IMG/VR virus record: IMGVR_UViG_3300007963_000025
Span: 1 to 31,575 of that record
DNA: 31,575 nucleotides
Direction: 5' to 3' (one strand)
Source of the DNA: a virus
In this document: piece after piece, positions 22,089 through 30,158 of the stretch
Layout: every line of letters starts with the position of its first letter
How positions within the stretch are numbered: the first letter of the stretch is position 1
Made by a program: the position numbers and the translations under genes
The notes under the pieces: model-generated
Databases searched by the model: none
The model's input: the letters and a program-made list of their open reading frames with translations, nothing else
Told to the model about the DNA's origin: nothing

Positions 22089-23282
22089 ATGACAGCCGGT
22101 AGTACAAATTTTCCCACAAGCTTAGATTCCACGACTAACTTACCAGTAGCAAGTAGCTTATCGGGCGTCGAACTAGATGGCGACGGCGACGCTAATAAAG
22201 TACATTCCAACTTACACGGAGTAACAGATACAGCTTTAGTTCAAGTAGAGAGCAAAATTGGTACAGGTAGTAGCACTCCTACTAACAACAAAGTATTAAG
22301 AGGAACTGGAACGGGTACTTCAGCTTGGGCGCAGGTTGCTTTGACTACTGATGTAACTGGAACTTTACCAGTAGCGAACGGCGGTACAGGCGCAAGTTCT
22401 CTTACAGACGGTGGTATATTGCTCGGTTCTGGAACTGGTGCTATAACTGCTACTGCAGTTTTGGCAGACGGAGAAATGATAGTCGGCGACGGAACAACAG
22501 ACCCAAGTATAGAATCGGGAGCTACTCTAAGAACTAGTATAGGATTAGGTTCAGCCGCAACCCAAGACACAGGGATAGCAAATAATAACGTTCCTATTTT
22601 TACTTCTGGAGCTGCTAATAGTGATTTTTTACAAATAAGTAGCAGCGGTTCTACAATAGAAGGGAAAAGCGCTTCTGAAGTTCTTACAGCTATAAGCGCT
22701 TCACCAGTAGCGGGAAGTTCTTCAATCGTTACTACAGGCGCACTAGATAGCGGTAGTATAACTTCAAACTTCGGGACTATAAATAATGGAGCTTCGACGA
22801 TTACTACTACAGGTACTGTTAGCACGGGTGATATAAGCGCCGGAGGTAATGTTACGATGGCTGACGCAAAGTCAGTTATATTTGACGCAGCACCGGCTTC
22901 AGACCATAACGCAGCCGGATTACTAGCAAGCATGACTGCAGGAGCAACATTAAACTTCGGCGATGCTGTTTATCAAAAATCTGACGGAGAAATGCACCTA
23001 GCGGACGCAGACGCAGCGTCCACAGCGGGTGTTGTGGCTTTGGCAGTCGCGAGCGGTTCGGACGGCGCAGCAAGCAATTTCATGTTTTACGGCTTCGCTA
23101 GAGATGATTCATGGAACTGGACTGTAGGCGGTTTAATTTATCTTTCGACTACCGGTAGTACAGGCAACACGCTAACACAAACAGCACCTAGCGGAAGCGG
23201 CGACATTGTACAGATATTAGGCGTTGCAACACACGCTGATAGAATATTTTTTAATCCTTCACTAACTTACGCAGAGGTTTAA
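22089..23282 (+). CDS. Tail fibre protein with GGTG repeats
   Basis: This 397-aa fibre has GGTG and triple-beta motifs familiar from environmental phage genomes: TLPVANGGTGASSLTDGG, LLGSGTGAITATAVLADGE, MIVGDGTTDP, RTSIGLGSAA. Low-complexity Thr/Ser/Gly repeats occupy about 130-250. The C-terminal ~120 residues (SDGEMHLADADAASTAGVVA, WTVGGLIYLSTTGSTGN) form a folded head. Such fibres trimerise and contact the host surface. AAGGAG precedes the ATG. Confidence 0.78.
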   Translation: MTAGSTNFPTSLDSTTNLPVASSLSGVELDGDGDANKVHSNLHGVTDTALVQVESKIGTGSSTPTNNKVLRGTGTGTSAWAQVALTTDVTGTLPVANGGTGASSLTDGGILLGSGTGAITATAVLADGEMIVGDGTTDPSIESGATLRTSIGLGSAATQDTGIANNNVPIFTSGAANSDFLQISSSGSTIEGKSASEVLTAISASPVAGSSSIVTTGALDSGSITSNFGTINNGASTITTTGTVSTGDISAGGNVTMADAKSVIFDAAPASDHNAAGLLASMTAGATLNFGDAVYQKSDGEMHLADADAASTAGVVALAVASGSDGAASNFMFYGFARDDSWNWTVGGLIYLSTTGSTGNTLTQTAPSGSGDIVQILGVATHADRIFFNPSLTYAEV

Positions 23283-23283
23283 T

Positions 23284-24237
23284 TTGACTGATATAGCAAA
23301 AATATCAAATATTGCTATAGGAGATGTTGCAAAGTTTCAAAACGTAGCAATAGGAAGTCTAAGCAAAATAATGAGTTTAGATATTAATCTTGTTTTAACT
23401 TGGACAACAAAAAACGCTATGAGCGCGAACCGGCAAGGACATACACAGCACGGTACAGGCTCTGCCAGTATGGTTACAGCCGGCTATAGCGGTTCTGCTA
23501 CTTTGTCTTCTACAGAAGAATTTGACGGAACTAACTGGTCTAGTGGTGGTGCTTTGTCGTTTTCAACAGGTAGTGATGGAACAGTAGGATTTGGAGCTGC
23601 TAACAGCGGAGTTAATGCGGGCGGCTTCACGAGCGGAGATGAAACAGGGAGGACGGAAGAATACAACGGTACATCATGGAGTAGTGGTAATACTATGAGT
23701 ACGCCAATATATGGAGCAGCGGGTTGGGGTACACTCTCAGCCGGCGCAGTAGTAGGAGGAACACTATATTCACCAACCCAAAGAGATAGACAGACTACGC
23801 AGGAGTATGACGGAACGAACTGGAGCAACGGCAATAATTGCTCTACGGGAACGTCACAATCTGCTACTTTTGGCACACAAACGGCAGCCGTAAAAGCTAC
23901 TGGAGCTTCTGGAGGAAGTTCAGCAGTAGACACTACAACGTGCGAGGAGTACGACGGTACAAATTGGAGTAGTGGTGGCAGTATTTCTACAGGGCGGCGC
24001 TATGCTGCAGGTTTTGGTGCTTTGAGCAAAGGCTATGTAGCGGGCGGCGAGAACGGGGGAACAGACCAAATAAGCACGGAAACATATAACGGAAGTTCTT
24101 GGAGTGGCGATACTAACTTACCTGCAGCAAAAAGCTTAGCTGCACAGGGAATGGGCGGCGACACTTCCAGTAACGGATTTTTAGCGGGTGGTATTAGTGG
24201 TGGTTCAGTAGTCAATACGATGTATTCGGCAAGTTAG
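23284..24237 (+). CDS. Kelch-type beta-propeller fibre protein (TTG start)
   Basis: This 317-aa protein starts at TTG 23284, 1 nt after the previous stop with AGAGG about 8 nt upstream. Five repeats share (E)-(F/Y)-(D/N)-G-(T/S)-(N/S)-W, near residues 80, 127, 175, 223 and 268, a 45-48 residue period typical of kelch-like beta propellers. The first 40 residues (IAKISNIAIGDVAKFQNVAI) repeat a short I-A-(I)-G unit, perhaps for attachment to the fibre. It is probably a receptor-binding or virion-surface protein encoded beside the main fibre. Confidence 0.78.
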   Translation: MTDIAKISNIAIGDVAKFQNVAIGSLSKIMSLDINLVLTWTTKNAMSANRQGHTQHGTGSASMVTAGYSGSATLSSTEEFDGTNWSSGGALSFSTGSDGTVGFGAANSGVNAGGFTSGDETGRTEEYNGTSWSSGNTMSTPIYGAAGWGTLSAGAVVGGTLYSPTQRDRQTTQEYDGTNWSNGNNCSTGTSQSATFGTQTAAVKATGASGGSSAVDTTTCEEYDGTNWSSGGSISTGRRYAAGFGALSKGYVAGGENGGTDQISTETYNGSSWSGDTNLPAAKSLAAQGMGGDTSSNGFLAGGISGGSVVNTMYSAS

Positions 24238-24245
24238 GAGTATAA

Positions 24246-24515
24246 ATGTTATACGCAGAAGGTACGATAAGCGGTAGAGGGTTTGTTACGCATACTGATA
24301 GAAGTAACGGTATTAATCCTGTGCAATATGGTAATATTATAGTAGTGGAAAATAGTACGGAAGGCGCAGCTTGGCTTACTAGAAACTCGCTAACGAGTAT
24401 AACGAAGTCTGCAGCTCAATCTTCGTATGACGCGCACATGGACAATATAATTGACAACTGGAACGACAACGATATGCAACCAGTAGTCAGACCAACGAAA
24501 GAGGAATTACCATGA
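24246..24515 (+). CDS. Hypothetical tail-region protein, 89 aa
   Basis: AGGAG lies 6 nt before the ATG. The protein begins with beta character (MLYAEGTISGRGFVTHTD) and ends with a helical segment (AAQSSYDAHMDNIIDNWND) and an acidic tail. It overlaps the next gene by 4 nt. It probably belongs to the fibre/tail assembly group (attachment or chaperone), but no family is recognised. Confidence 0.6.
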   Translation: MLYAEGTISGRGFVTHTDRSNGINPVQYGNIIVVENSTEGAAWLTRNSLTSITKSAAQSSYDAHMDNIIDNWNDNDMQPVVRPTKEELP

Positions 24516-25129
24516 ACGAATTAGATTTAACACCGATGTTAAAAACCGGTGACGCTGTCAAAATTAACGACATACAACAAGAAATAGATTTAAATTACGA
24601 AAAAAGACAAATTTTTAGGACTGAAACCGAGATGATGTTCAGCGTACTGAACGACGCAAAGTTTCCTACTAACGCAAGCAAGTACTGGCAAGCCGTTAGA
24701 GAACAATCTGTACACTACGAAGAACTTGTAAGGCTAAGTTTTCGATATAGAGAAAACGAATTAGAAATAGAAAGATTAGGAAAGCTGATAGAAGAAAGCG
24801 TTGACCACTACGAAACAGACAAGCTACAAATACAGTTTGATGAAGCTTTGTTTAATCGTCAACTTAAAAAGCAAGTGGCAAAAGACCGCGTAAGAGAAAT
24901 TTTGGCTTGGCACGGTATAATGCAGGTCTTAACACAAGCCGAAGAGTTTGATACTGAAAAAGTAGATACTCATCAAAATGAAAGCTATATCAAAACTTTA
25001 GAAAATAAATTAAAAACTATTACAACAGGTACTAGTCAAGCTGAAGTCTTCAACATAGTCGGACAGCTGAATACGTTGCGAAGATTGAACGGCGAAGAAC
25101 CAATACCAGAAAGTTTATATACAAAATAG
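24512..25129 (+). CDS. Coiled-coil tail-region protein, 205 aa
   Basis: GAGGAA lies 7 nt before the ATG, which overlaps the previous stop as ATGA. The protein is long-helical and charged throughout (QQEIDLNYEKRQIFRTETEM, RENELEIERLGKLIEESVDH, NRQLKKQVAKDRVREILAW), fitting a coiled-coil rod or an assembly scaffold. It directly abuts the baseplate-like gene, so it may help assemble it. Function is unknown. Confidence 0.65.
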   Translation: MNELDLTPMLKTGDAVKINDIQQEIDLNYEKRQIFRTETEMMFSVLNDAKFPTNASKYWQAVREQSVHYEELVRLSFRYRENELEIERLGKLIEESVDHYETDKLQIQFDEALFNRQLKKQVAKDRVREILAWHGIMQVLTQAEEFDTEKVDTHQNESYIKTLENKLKTITTGTSQAEVFNIVGQLNTLRRLNGEEPIPESLYTK

Positions 25130-26719
25130 ATGCCAACGCTATATGATAAAGCCATAGATTACGATTCCAGTATTAGGTATGATGATATTCGCGCCGGCTA
25201 CGGTAAGTATAACGTTTATGTTGATTGGAACAATGACGGGGACTTCAGCGACAGCTTAGAAGACATATCTGCAGACGTTACTAGCGTGCAATCTCGAATT
25301 GGTAGAAACTTTGCAAGTCAGCTAACAGGCGAAGCTGTAGCGGGTACTTTGACTGTTGTAGTAAGGAATGAAACTGGTAAATATTCTCCGTTTAATACTA
25401 CAGGTTCTTTATACGGCAATCTTGTACCAAACAGAAAAATACAATTTGGTAGTTACTATCCTATAGTAAAACCTTTATTCACCGGTTTTGTAGAAAGCAT
25501 AATACCGCAATCTGAAAGAAACAAAACACAAATAGCTGTAATAACAGCTCGTGGAGCTTTTAGAAGATTTTCACAGCAGAATATTAGAGTACCTATGTCA
25601 ACAAGCGTTGCAACCGGTACTGCAGTAGGCGCTGTACTAGACGCTGCAGGGTGGGCGAGCGCAGACCGCAGTATAGATACTGGAAAAACTACTATGACTA
25701 GATTTTTCTTTTCTGGAGCAGCGCTTACAGGCTTAAGGCAAGTCGAACATACTGAAGCGGGTTTTATAAAAGAAACAAAAGATGGCAAAATAGCATTCGA
25801 GGACAGACACCATAGGCTAGAAACAGCAACATCAAATACAAGTCAAGCCACTTTTGCAGATGACGGTACAGGGTTATCTTATACACAAATTAGACAAGAA
25901 GATGCTATGCGGCTTGTATACAATGAATTTTTATCTCCAGTTCGGGTTTATACTGTAGCGTCTATAGCGACTTTGTGGACACACCCGCTAGCTACTACAA
26001 CTGGTACTGCTCCGAGCTTAGAAGATGGCGAGAGTATAACCATACTCGCAGAATATCCGAACGAAACTTCAGATAATAACGTTATTGGCGTTGAAACTTG
26101 GACTACACCGGCAGCGACAACCGACTATCTTGCAAATACTGCAGCTAACGGTACGGGTAGTAACAAAACTACAGATTTATCAATATCAACAGTAAAAACT
26201 TCAAAAAACATGGAAGTAACAATAACAAACGGCGCGGGAGTGAAAATATATTTAACAAAGTTTCAAGCTAGAGGGACTGCAGTAACACTTTCAGACCCAG
26301 CCACTATAAAAACTTCTGACGCCACGAGCCAAACAAAATATGGAAAAAGAACTTATCCAAGACCGAGCGAAGCTAAGTTCGTTCCAACCCAAGAAGAAGC
26401 GCAAGATTGGTGTTTGCAGGCGCTTAACGCACACAAAGAGCCGACGGCGACGGTGCAGCTAACCTTCGCGGCAAATCAAAGCGACGGGACGCTCTCCGAA
26501 GCTCTCACGCGCGAAATTAGCGATAGAGTTACCATTAAGGCGAATAATAATGTAAAATTTGGAATAAATAGAGATTTTTATGTAGAAAGCATACAGCACG
26601 CAATATCTACAGGTGGTCTTCACACGTGTACTTATTTTTTGTCTGATACAGGTGGCTTCGCGGGTTTTTGGGTACTAGGGAAATCTGCACTAGGAATCGA
26701 TACTAGATTAACTTATTAG
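25130..26719 (+). CDS. Baseplate/tail-tip structural protein
   Basis: This 529-aa protein starts immediately after the previous stop. The N-terminal region (VYVDWNNDGDFSDSLEDIS) carries a DxNxDGDxxD loop like an EF-hand or dockerin calcium site. It then shows beta domains (GTLTVVVRNETGKYSPFNTT, LFTGFVESIIPQ) similar to tail-hub/baseplate proteins. The middle and C-terminal parts are beta-rich (ANGTGSNKTTDLSISTVKTS, RVTIKANNNVKFGINRDFYV, QHAISTGGLHTCTYFLSDTG). It probably forms the tail tip or baseplate ring that holds the fibres. The exact family is not determined from sequence. Confidence 0.72.
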   Translation: MPTLYDKAIDYDSSIRYDDIRAGYGKYNVYVDWNNDGDFSDSLEDISADVTSVQSRIGRNFASQLTGEAVAGTLTVVVRNETGKYSPFNTTGSLYGNLVPNRKIQFGSYYPIVKPLFTGFVESIIPQSERNKTQIAVITARGAFRRFSQQNIRVPMSTSVATGTAVGAVLDAAGWASADRSIDTGKTTMTRFFFSGAALTGLRQVEHTEAGFIKETKDGKIAFEDRHHRLETATSNTSQATFADDGTGLSYTQIRQEDAMRLVYNEFLSPVRVYTVASIATLWTHPLATTTGTAPSLEDGESITILAEYPNETSDNNVIGVETWTTPAATTDYLANTAANGTGSNKTTDLSISTVKTSKNMEVTITNGAGVKIYLTKFQARGTAVTLSDPATIKTSDATSQTKYGKRTYPRPSEAKFVPTQEEAQDWCLQALNAHKEPTATVQLTFAANQSDGTLSEALTREISDRVTIKANNNVKFGINRDFYVESIQHAISTGGLHTCTYFLSDTGGFAGFWVLGKSALGIDTRLTY

Positions 26720-26728
26720 GAGATTAAA

Positions 26729-27025
26729 ATGGCTTGGACAAACCCAAGAACATACCAAACAGGCGACTTAATAGACGCTGATATGTTAAACGCGCAGCTT
26801 CGCGACAATCTTAACGAGCTGAGTACACATGTACATGATAATTCTGGCGGTGAGGGTAACGGCGCACTAGCCGGAGTAGATACAATAACGTTTGACGATG
26901 TTAGCAGTACCCCAGACGCTCCAAGTTCTGGAAAGATTATTATATATTCAGAAGGCGGAGTTTTAAAATACAGAGTACCCGCCGGAACAGTTTTTACACT
27001 ATCAACAACAACGCACACACACTAG
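26729..27025 (+). CDS. Short tail fibre protein, paralogue 1
   Basis: This 98-aa protein has AGGAG about 7 nt before the ATG. It shares its whole fold with the first ~98 residues of the next gene (MAW-NP---T, LN-Q-RDN-N-LSTH-H, KIIIYSEGG/KVIIFSEGG, STTTHTH/STTDHVH). The opening MAWTNPRTYQTGD...LRDNLNEL is widespread in tail genes of environmental phages. The HxH motifs at the end resemble metal-binding tips of short fibres. It may be an attachment module for longer fibres. Confidence 0.72.
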   Translation: MAWTNPRTYQTGDLIDADMLNAQLRDNLNELSTHVHDNSGGEGNGALAGVDTITFDDVSSTPDAPSSGKIIIYSEGGVLKYRVPAGTVFTLSTTTHTH

Positions 27026-27034
27026 GAGATAATC

Positions 27035-27727
27035 ATGGCTTGGAATAATCCCGCAACATGGACAGACGGCACTATACCAGACGAAGATGACTTAAACGAA
27101 CAAATTAGAGATAACATGAACGCGCTTTCAACACATACCCACAGCGGCGCTGCAGGGGACGGAAGCTCAACATTAAGCGGCGTTGATAGCATTACGACGG
27201 ACGACGCCGGAAGCACACCATCGGCTGCAGGTACTAACAAAGTTATAATATTTAGTGAAGGCGGACTTTTAAAAATGCGAGCCGGTTCTAGTGGAAGCGT
27301 TCAAATATTTTCAACAACAGACCACGTTCATACTGTTGCAGAAAGTACGCAAACAAAAGCTACTTCAATGGCTTCGACAGGTGTAGCAAGCTCGTATGCA
27401 GGCGGTTCTGCACAACATTCTGTCACCTTCACTCCAACAGCAAGCACAGGGACGGAGAAATTCGCCATACTGCATTATGCTTCAGTTATCTATACAAATT
27501 CTAACGGGACTGATGGAACTTTTTTTATGAATTTTGAAAAAGACGGCACGCAACAGAGAGAATTATCAGTAAGTTTTACTGCAAACAATACAGTACAGCT
27601 TGCAGGAGATTTTCTATACGATAAATTAGCAGCTTCATCTACTGTTTTTGAAAACGACTACAGAGCATCTGAAACTGGCAACGTAAATTATAGAGTAACC
27701 GTAACACGGGAAATTAGGTACGTATAA
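27035..27727 (+). CDS. Tail fibre protein, paralogue 2
   Basis: This 230-aa protein has a first half duplicating the preceding protein and a second half (about 100-230) that adds a beta-sandwich head (SVTFTPTASTGTEKFAILHY, NSNGTDGTFFMNFEKDGT, SASSTVFENDYRAS-like end). It reads as an attached receptor-binding domain on the common base. AGGAGAT precedes the start. The stop overlaps the next gene as TAATG. Confidence 0.72.
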   Translation: MAWNNPATWTDGTIPDEDDLNEQIRDNMNALSTHTHSGAAGDGSSTLSGVDSITTDDAGSTPSAAGTNKVIIFSEGGLLKMRAGSSGSVQIFSTTDHVHTVAESTQTKATSMASTGVASSYAGGSAQHSVTFTPTASTGTEKFAILHYASVIYTNSNGTDGTFFMNFEKDGTQQRELSVSFTANNTVQLAGDFLYDKLAASSTVFENDYRASETGNVNYRVTVTREIRYV

Positions 27728-27990
27728 TGTCTTTGCTAGGTGTAGAAATTTTAAAAGATACAAATTTAGAACATATAGAAAAAGTTTTCGGCAGACCAGA
27801 GCTTACAGAATACGGTGTTGACTATCTTGAATTTGAAAATAAAAGATATGCTCAATTTTTTGTACATCACAGCGACGGCTCACCGATAAGCCAAAAAGAA
27901 AATTTACATCTACAAACATGGTTAGAAAAATTAACACTACAAAGCAATCATGAACGATTGCAGAAACTAAGGGAAATACAAAATGTTTAA
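27727..27990 (+). CDS. Hypothetical protein, 87 aa
   Basis: The start overlaps the previous stop as TAATG and the end overlaps the nuclease gene by 8 nt. The protein has beta strands (LLGVEILKDT, YLEFENKRYAQFFVHH) then a helix (NLHLQTWLEKLTLQSNHERLQ, split by a Q-rich segment). No family is recognised. It may be a structural cap on the tail or a small accessory protein. Confidence 0.62.
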   Translation: MSLLGVEILKDTNLEHIEKVFGRPELTEYGVDYLEFENKRYAQFFVHHSDGSPISQKENLHLQTWLEKLTLQSNHERLQKLREIQNV

Positions 27991-28387
27991 ATATTTTGCT
28001 GAGCTTATAAGAATCATTGACGGCGATACGTTCGTAGCGAAGATAGATTTAGGCTTTAGTACTCATCGAAAAGAAACAGTACGGCTTGCAGGAATCAATA
28101 CTCCAGAAAGTCGCACTAGAAACTTAGAGGAAAAAAAACACGGATTAGCAGCAAAAAAAGCTTTAGGCGATATGCTGACAAACTGTAAAGAACTTATAGT
28201 CGAAGTAAAAGAGGTTGGAAAATACGGTCGAGCTTTAGGCGTCGTATATGCTGACGGGATTAACATAAACTTCGAGCTTATAGACAGAGGTTTTGCTTAT
28301 CCGTATAGCGGGGAACAAAAATTAAATTATGACCAGATGTTGCAAAGATTCGCGGCTATGAATGAGGTAAAAAATAAACTTGTCTGA
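27983..28387 (+). CDS. Staphylococcal-nuclease-like protein (SNase)
   Basis: This 134-aa protein has the SNase/thermonuclease core: IDGDTFVAKIDLGF, VRLAGINTPESR with the conserved Arg, GKYGRALGVVYADG with the second catalytic Arg, and LIDRGFAYPYSG. The fold cleaves DNA or RNA with calcium. There is no signal peptide, so it is probably cytoplasmic or packaged. Its position between fibre and membrane genes suggests host nucleic acid degradation or a role in the lysis stage. Its length is close to the family core, without extra domains. Confidence 0.82.
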   Translation: MFKYFAELIRIIDGDTFVAKIDLGFSTHRKETVRLAGINTPESRTRNLEEKKHGLAAKKALGDMLTNCKELIVEVKEVGKYGRALGVVYADGININFELIDRGFAYPYSGEQKLNYDQMLQRFAAMNEVKNKLV

Positions 28388-28670
28388 CGAGAAAAAAATT
28401 AAAGTAGAGAAGAAAGAAAAAGACGGGAACGTTAATTTAACTGGTACTCAGTTAATTACGTTTTTAATATTTTTTCCTATCGTCGTAGTATGGTTATTTC
28501 TTGCAGCTAGGATAGTATGGAGCGCAAGCAGCAATCCAGAAACACTAGACAGCATAGAAGGTTTACTAACCGCACTAGCAGTACTCTCACTCCCAGTAGC
28601 GGGAGGACTAAGCGAGATACTCCGCGCATATGCAGCAGAGGTTACAGAAAGAAAGAAGGAGGAAGACTAG
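28380..28670 (+). CDS. Membrane protein, possible holin (TTG start)
   Basis: This 96-aa protein starts at TTG 28380, 8 nt inside the nuclease gene with GAGG upstream. A basic N-terminus (EKKIKVEKKEKDG) precedes a membrane segment (LITFLIFFPIVVVWLFLAARI). A second hydrophobic stretch follows (LLTALAVLSLPVAGGLSEIL), and the end is basic. Two membrane helices, small size and position beside other membrane genes fit a holin. A membrane anchor for a neighbour is the alternative. Confidence 0.6.
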   Translation: MSDEKKIKVEKKEKDGNVNLTGTQLITFLIFFPIVVVWLFLAARIVWSASSNPETLDSIEGLLTALAVLSLPVAGGLSEILRAYAAEVTERKKEED

Positions 28671-29549
28671 ATGAAAATTACATTTAAGTCTAAAACGTTT
28701 CGGTTTCCTAAAATCTATATACCGAAAATTAAAGCAAAGCTCAGCTTACCAGTACTTGAAATGGCTGTGCCACGCATTCGTACGAAGTTAGGTTTGGGAG
28801 ATAACTTCAAAAAAATAATGGGTATATCGTTATCTTTAGCGGGGTTGATTATAGTGGGTTCTGTTTATTTTGCTATTGCAGGAGTAAACCAAGCACCAGT
28901 ATTTCCACAATCAGCTACTTACGATATGAACGCAAAAACTACTAACGTACCTGTAGGAAACGAAGGTTCAGAGCTTACGCAAACGTTAGCGCTCAATATT
29001 GGCGGAGCAAGAATAGAATCAATAATTATTGACGATATAAACGTAGGTTCAACAACCATTACAGATTCTTTAAAAATATTCGCGACTGGAAGCTATTGGA
29101 TAGAAGTTGACGAATTACTTATTGATAATCTTACAGCGCCGGATTTTGTGCTAGGAAATTCTGAGATATACAGCTTAGTAGTAAAAGATAATAAAGCAGA
29201 TGGTAATTCATTTTCGCCAACGCTTACGAACGGAATAGCAGATATAACTCTGGCTTCTACTCGTGGCGCTATCGATTTACCTGCAATAACAGGCTCGGAT
29301 TATGACCGAATCGTTATAGAAACTGCAGGAGCTAGCGCACAGATAGGAAAGCTTCATATTAAAAATCTGAAAGCTTATGACGAAGGTATTGTCTTAAAGA
29401 ATTTAAAAGTCGGACAGCTGACTATACAAAATTCATCTATCGGCGACGGGGACGGAATTGACTCAGCAGATTTTATTATTCAAAGCGATACTAAAATAGC
29501 TACGTCAACATTGACTAACAATGCTGAAGTTCCTATAAGCGTAAAGTAG
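28671..29549 (+). CDS. Membrane-anchored beta-rich surface protein
   Basis: This 292-aa protein starts 1 nt after the previous stop, with GGAGG about 9 nt upstream. The first ~47 residues are very basic with a repeating K-x-PK-I pattern (FPKIYIPKIKAKLSLP). One membrane segment follows (about 49-70, IMGISLSLAGLIIVGSVYFA). The remaining ~220 residues form an acidic beta-rich region (IESIIIDDINVGSTTITDSL, YWIEVDELLIDNLTAP, GKLHIKNLKAYDEGIVLKNL) that looks like a beta-solenoid. The topology suggests a host-cell envelope protein, perhaps for superinfection exclusion or lysis control. No enzyme motif is seen, so function is inferred. Confidence 0.68.
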   Translation: MKITFKSKTFRFPKIYIPKIKAKLSLPVLEMAVPRIRTKLGLGDNFKKIMGISLSLAGLIIVGSVYFAIAGVNQAPVFPQSATYDMNAKTTNVPVGNEGSELTQTLALNIGGARIESIIIDDINVGSTTITDSLKIFATGSYWIEVDELLIDNLTAPDFVLGNSEIYSLVVKDNKADGNSFSPTLTNGIADITLASTRGAIDLPAITGSDYDRIVIETAGASAQIGKLHIKNLKAYDEGIVLKNLKVGQLTIQNSSIGDGDGIDSADFIIQSDTKIATSTLTNNAEVPISVK

Positions 29550-29555
29550 GTAATT

Positions 29556-29708
29556 ATGTTTGGAAAATTAAGACCACAAATTTTTCTTGCTATAATAGTA
29601 CTAGCAGTACTTTCAATAGTCGGATTATATAAGGGACATAATGAGATAGCTTCTGGTGCGATTGGCGGTATAATTGCATTGGGTATGAAGGTACTTGAAT
29701 CAGAATAA
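29556..29708 (+). CDS. Small two-helix membrane protein (holin-like)
   Basis: This 50-aa protein (MFGKLRPQIF...) has two hydrophobic segments: IFLAIIVLAVLSIVGLY (about 9-25) and IASGAIGGIIALGMKVLE (about 31-48). A polar turn (KGHNE) lies between them. The pattern is like short class II holins. GTAGG precedes the ATG. It lies in the membrane-gene cluster and may be the main holin or its partner. Confidence 0.62.
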   Translation: MFGKLRPQIFLAIIVLAVLSIVGLYKGHNEIASGAIGGIIALGMKVLESE

Positions 29709-29724
29709 AAATAGGAGAGGAACT

Positions 29725-29934
29725 ATGAGCTTTATTATAAAGTTATTACCGAAAAAATACCAAAGTATGCTTACAGTCGGTATGAAAGTTTTGGAAAACA
29801 TCGAAGACAATCATGCAGAGATTGCAGAATATGTTAGCAAGATGTTTGATGAAAACAGTACTGGAGGGACTAGGGTAACTATGGGAGAATGGGCAAAGCT
29901 TGGCGCAAAGCTCGGGATATTAAAGGGTAAATAG
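29725..29934 (+). CDS. Hypothetical protein, 69 aa, end of late operon
   Basis: ATG 29725 is preferred because AGGAGAGG lies just upstream and a longer frame has no ribosome site. The protein begins MSFIIKLLPKKYQSML and is helical with a charged middle (NIEDNHAEIAEYVSKMF) and a Gly/Thr turn before a C-terminal helix. It is the last late gene. Its role is unknown, although location next to holin-like genes hints at lysis. Confidence 0.6.
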   Translation: MSFIIKLLPKKYQSMLTVGMKVLENIEDNHAEIAEYVSKMFDENSTGGTRVTMGEWAKLGAKLGILKGK

Positions 29935-29957
29935 CTTATTCTTTCCAACATTCTTTA

Positions 29958-30086
29958 GCTGCGGCGCTACTCGACGGTGGCGTCGCAGTACAAATTAAAT
30001 CGTCCCAGATTGCGTTTTAAGGACGTTCAAGATTCTTTTTTATGCCAAAGGTTAGGCGGTCTGCTTGCTTGTGGCTCTCTGGCATA
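29958..30086 (+). other. Multi-hairpin intergenic region at late operon end
   Basis: A 12-bp stem with a 6-nt loop, CTGCGGCGCTAC (29959-29970) with GTGGCGTCGCAG (29977-29988), has two G-T pairs near its ends. Next, AATC/GTCC (29998-30005) pairs with GGAC (30021-30024) and GATT (30031-30034) across a bulge, followed by a T-run at 30036-30041 that looks like a plus-strand terminator. Then TATGCCA (30041-30047) pairs perfectly with TGGCATA (30080-30086). It may be a terminator series or a small structured RNA. Confidence 0.55.
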
Positions 30087-30103
30087 GAGGGTTGCTTTAA
30101 ATG

Positions 30104-30127
30104 AAAAAGCCGCGCTTGTCGCGCAGC
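30104..30127 (-). terminator. Intrinsic terminator for minus-strand genes
   Basis: Read on the minus strand, GCTGCGC and GCGCGGC form a 7-bp stem around a 5-nt loop (30121-30127 and 30109-30115 on the plus strand), followed by five T (30104-30108). It lies just past the end of the minus-strand gene at 30159 and ends that short operon. Confidence 0.85.
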
Positions 30128-30158
30128 TCCTCCATTCGTCTGGTAAAAAAACCGGTTA

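Noticed and set aside
22241-22933. 230-aa minus-strand frame opposite the fibre gene
   Set aside because: It is long only because the Gly/Thr/Ser-rich fibre has few antisense stops. Its Val/Pro/Leu-rich product has no fold signs and no ribosome site.
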